Positions 5,787-5,823 of a DNA stretch of 5,823 nucleotides are shown here, in pieces (positions within the stretch are counted from its first letter, which is position 1; each line of letters begins with the position of its first letter). The stretch comes from an uncultured Kouleothrix sp. (GTDB taxonomy: Bacteria; Chloroflexota; Chloroflexia; Chloroflexales; Roseiflexaceae). The stretch spans positions 1 through 5,823 of the forward strand of contig CALLYN010000429.1 in the NCBI GenBank assembly GCA_937858455.1, given 5' to 3'. The position numbers and the translations under genes are program-made. The notes under the pieces were generated by a model. It was not told where the DNA came from. It saw only the letters and a list, made by a program, of their open reading frames with translations, and made no database searches.

Positions 5787-5823
5787 CACGATCTGCCGCG
5801 CAGCTGCTTCAGCAGCCGGGCCA
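5786..5823 (-). CDS. Possible 3' end of an upstream gene (last 11 codons)
   Basis: On the minus strand the frame entering from the right edge reads ARLLKQLRGRS and stops with TGA at 5788-5786, sharing one base with the PLD start codon. The overlap and the GC-rich third positions fit an operon partner, and no promoter is visible between the two. Too little is present to name a product, and the frame could be fortuitous. Confidence 0.35.
   Translation of the reverse strand, partial: ARLLKQLRGRS

Overview
This 5.8 kb window reads as ordinary chromosomal DNA from a GC-rich bacterium. Coding regions are packed with G/C at third positions, while intergenic gaps are AT-richer and carry recognisable sigma-70-type promoters and intrinsic terminators. 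Gene content is housekeeping plus a few accessory proteins: a DNA polymerase III clamp-loader subunit, a FabF-type ketosynthase, an undecaprenyl-diphosphatase, a lone receiver protein, a small charged unknown protein and a PLD-family lipoprotein. I suspect a Chloroflexota (Chloroflexia-like) genome from the general style of the proteins, but no marker here proves it.

Layout, left to right. (1) 1-568, minus: 5' part of holB (delta' subunit), running off the left edge. (2) 569-791: divergent intergenic gap with an AT-rich island and a small inverted repeat. (3) 792-1187, plus: stand-alone receiver domain whose phospho-acceptor Asp is replaced by Ala. (4) 1195-2640, minus: fabF-like ketosynthase with an unusual N-terminal extension of about 70 residues, ending only 7 bp from the convergent receiver gene; it has its own promoter at 2704-2732. 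(5) 2806-2846: perfect 19-bp hairpin, probably the terminator of the next gene. (6) 2935-3939, minus: uppP, driven by an extended -10 promoter at 3960-3968. (7) 3989-4204: gene-free stretch between two divergent promoters. (8) 4274-4612, plus: small highly charged unknown protein with its own promoter and a strong terminator. (9) 4689-5786, minus: secreted lipoprotein with two HKD (phospholipase D) motifs, translationally coupled to a gene whose last 11 codons lie at the right edge.

The genes do not form one pathway or operon. Most appear to be transcribed separately, judged by individual promoters and terminators. Two touch the cell envelope or lipids: FabF (fatty-acid or related acyl elongation) and UppP (recycling of the undecaprenyl carrier). 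I found no CRISPR array, insertion sequence, tRNA or rRNA, and no convincing new multi-gene system. The items most worth a second look are the phosphorylation-dead receiver, the ketosynthase N-terminal extension and the 112-residue unknown protein.
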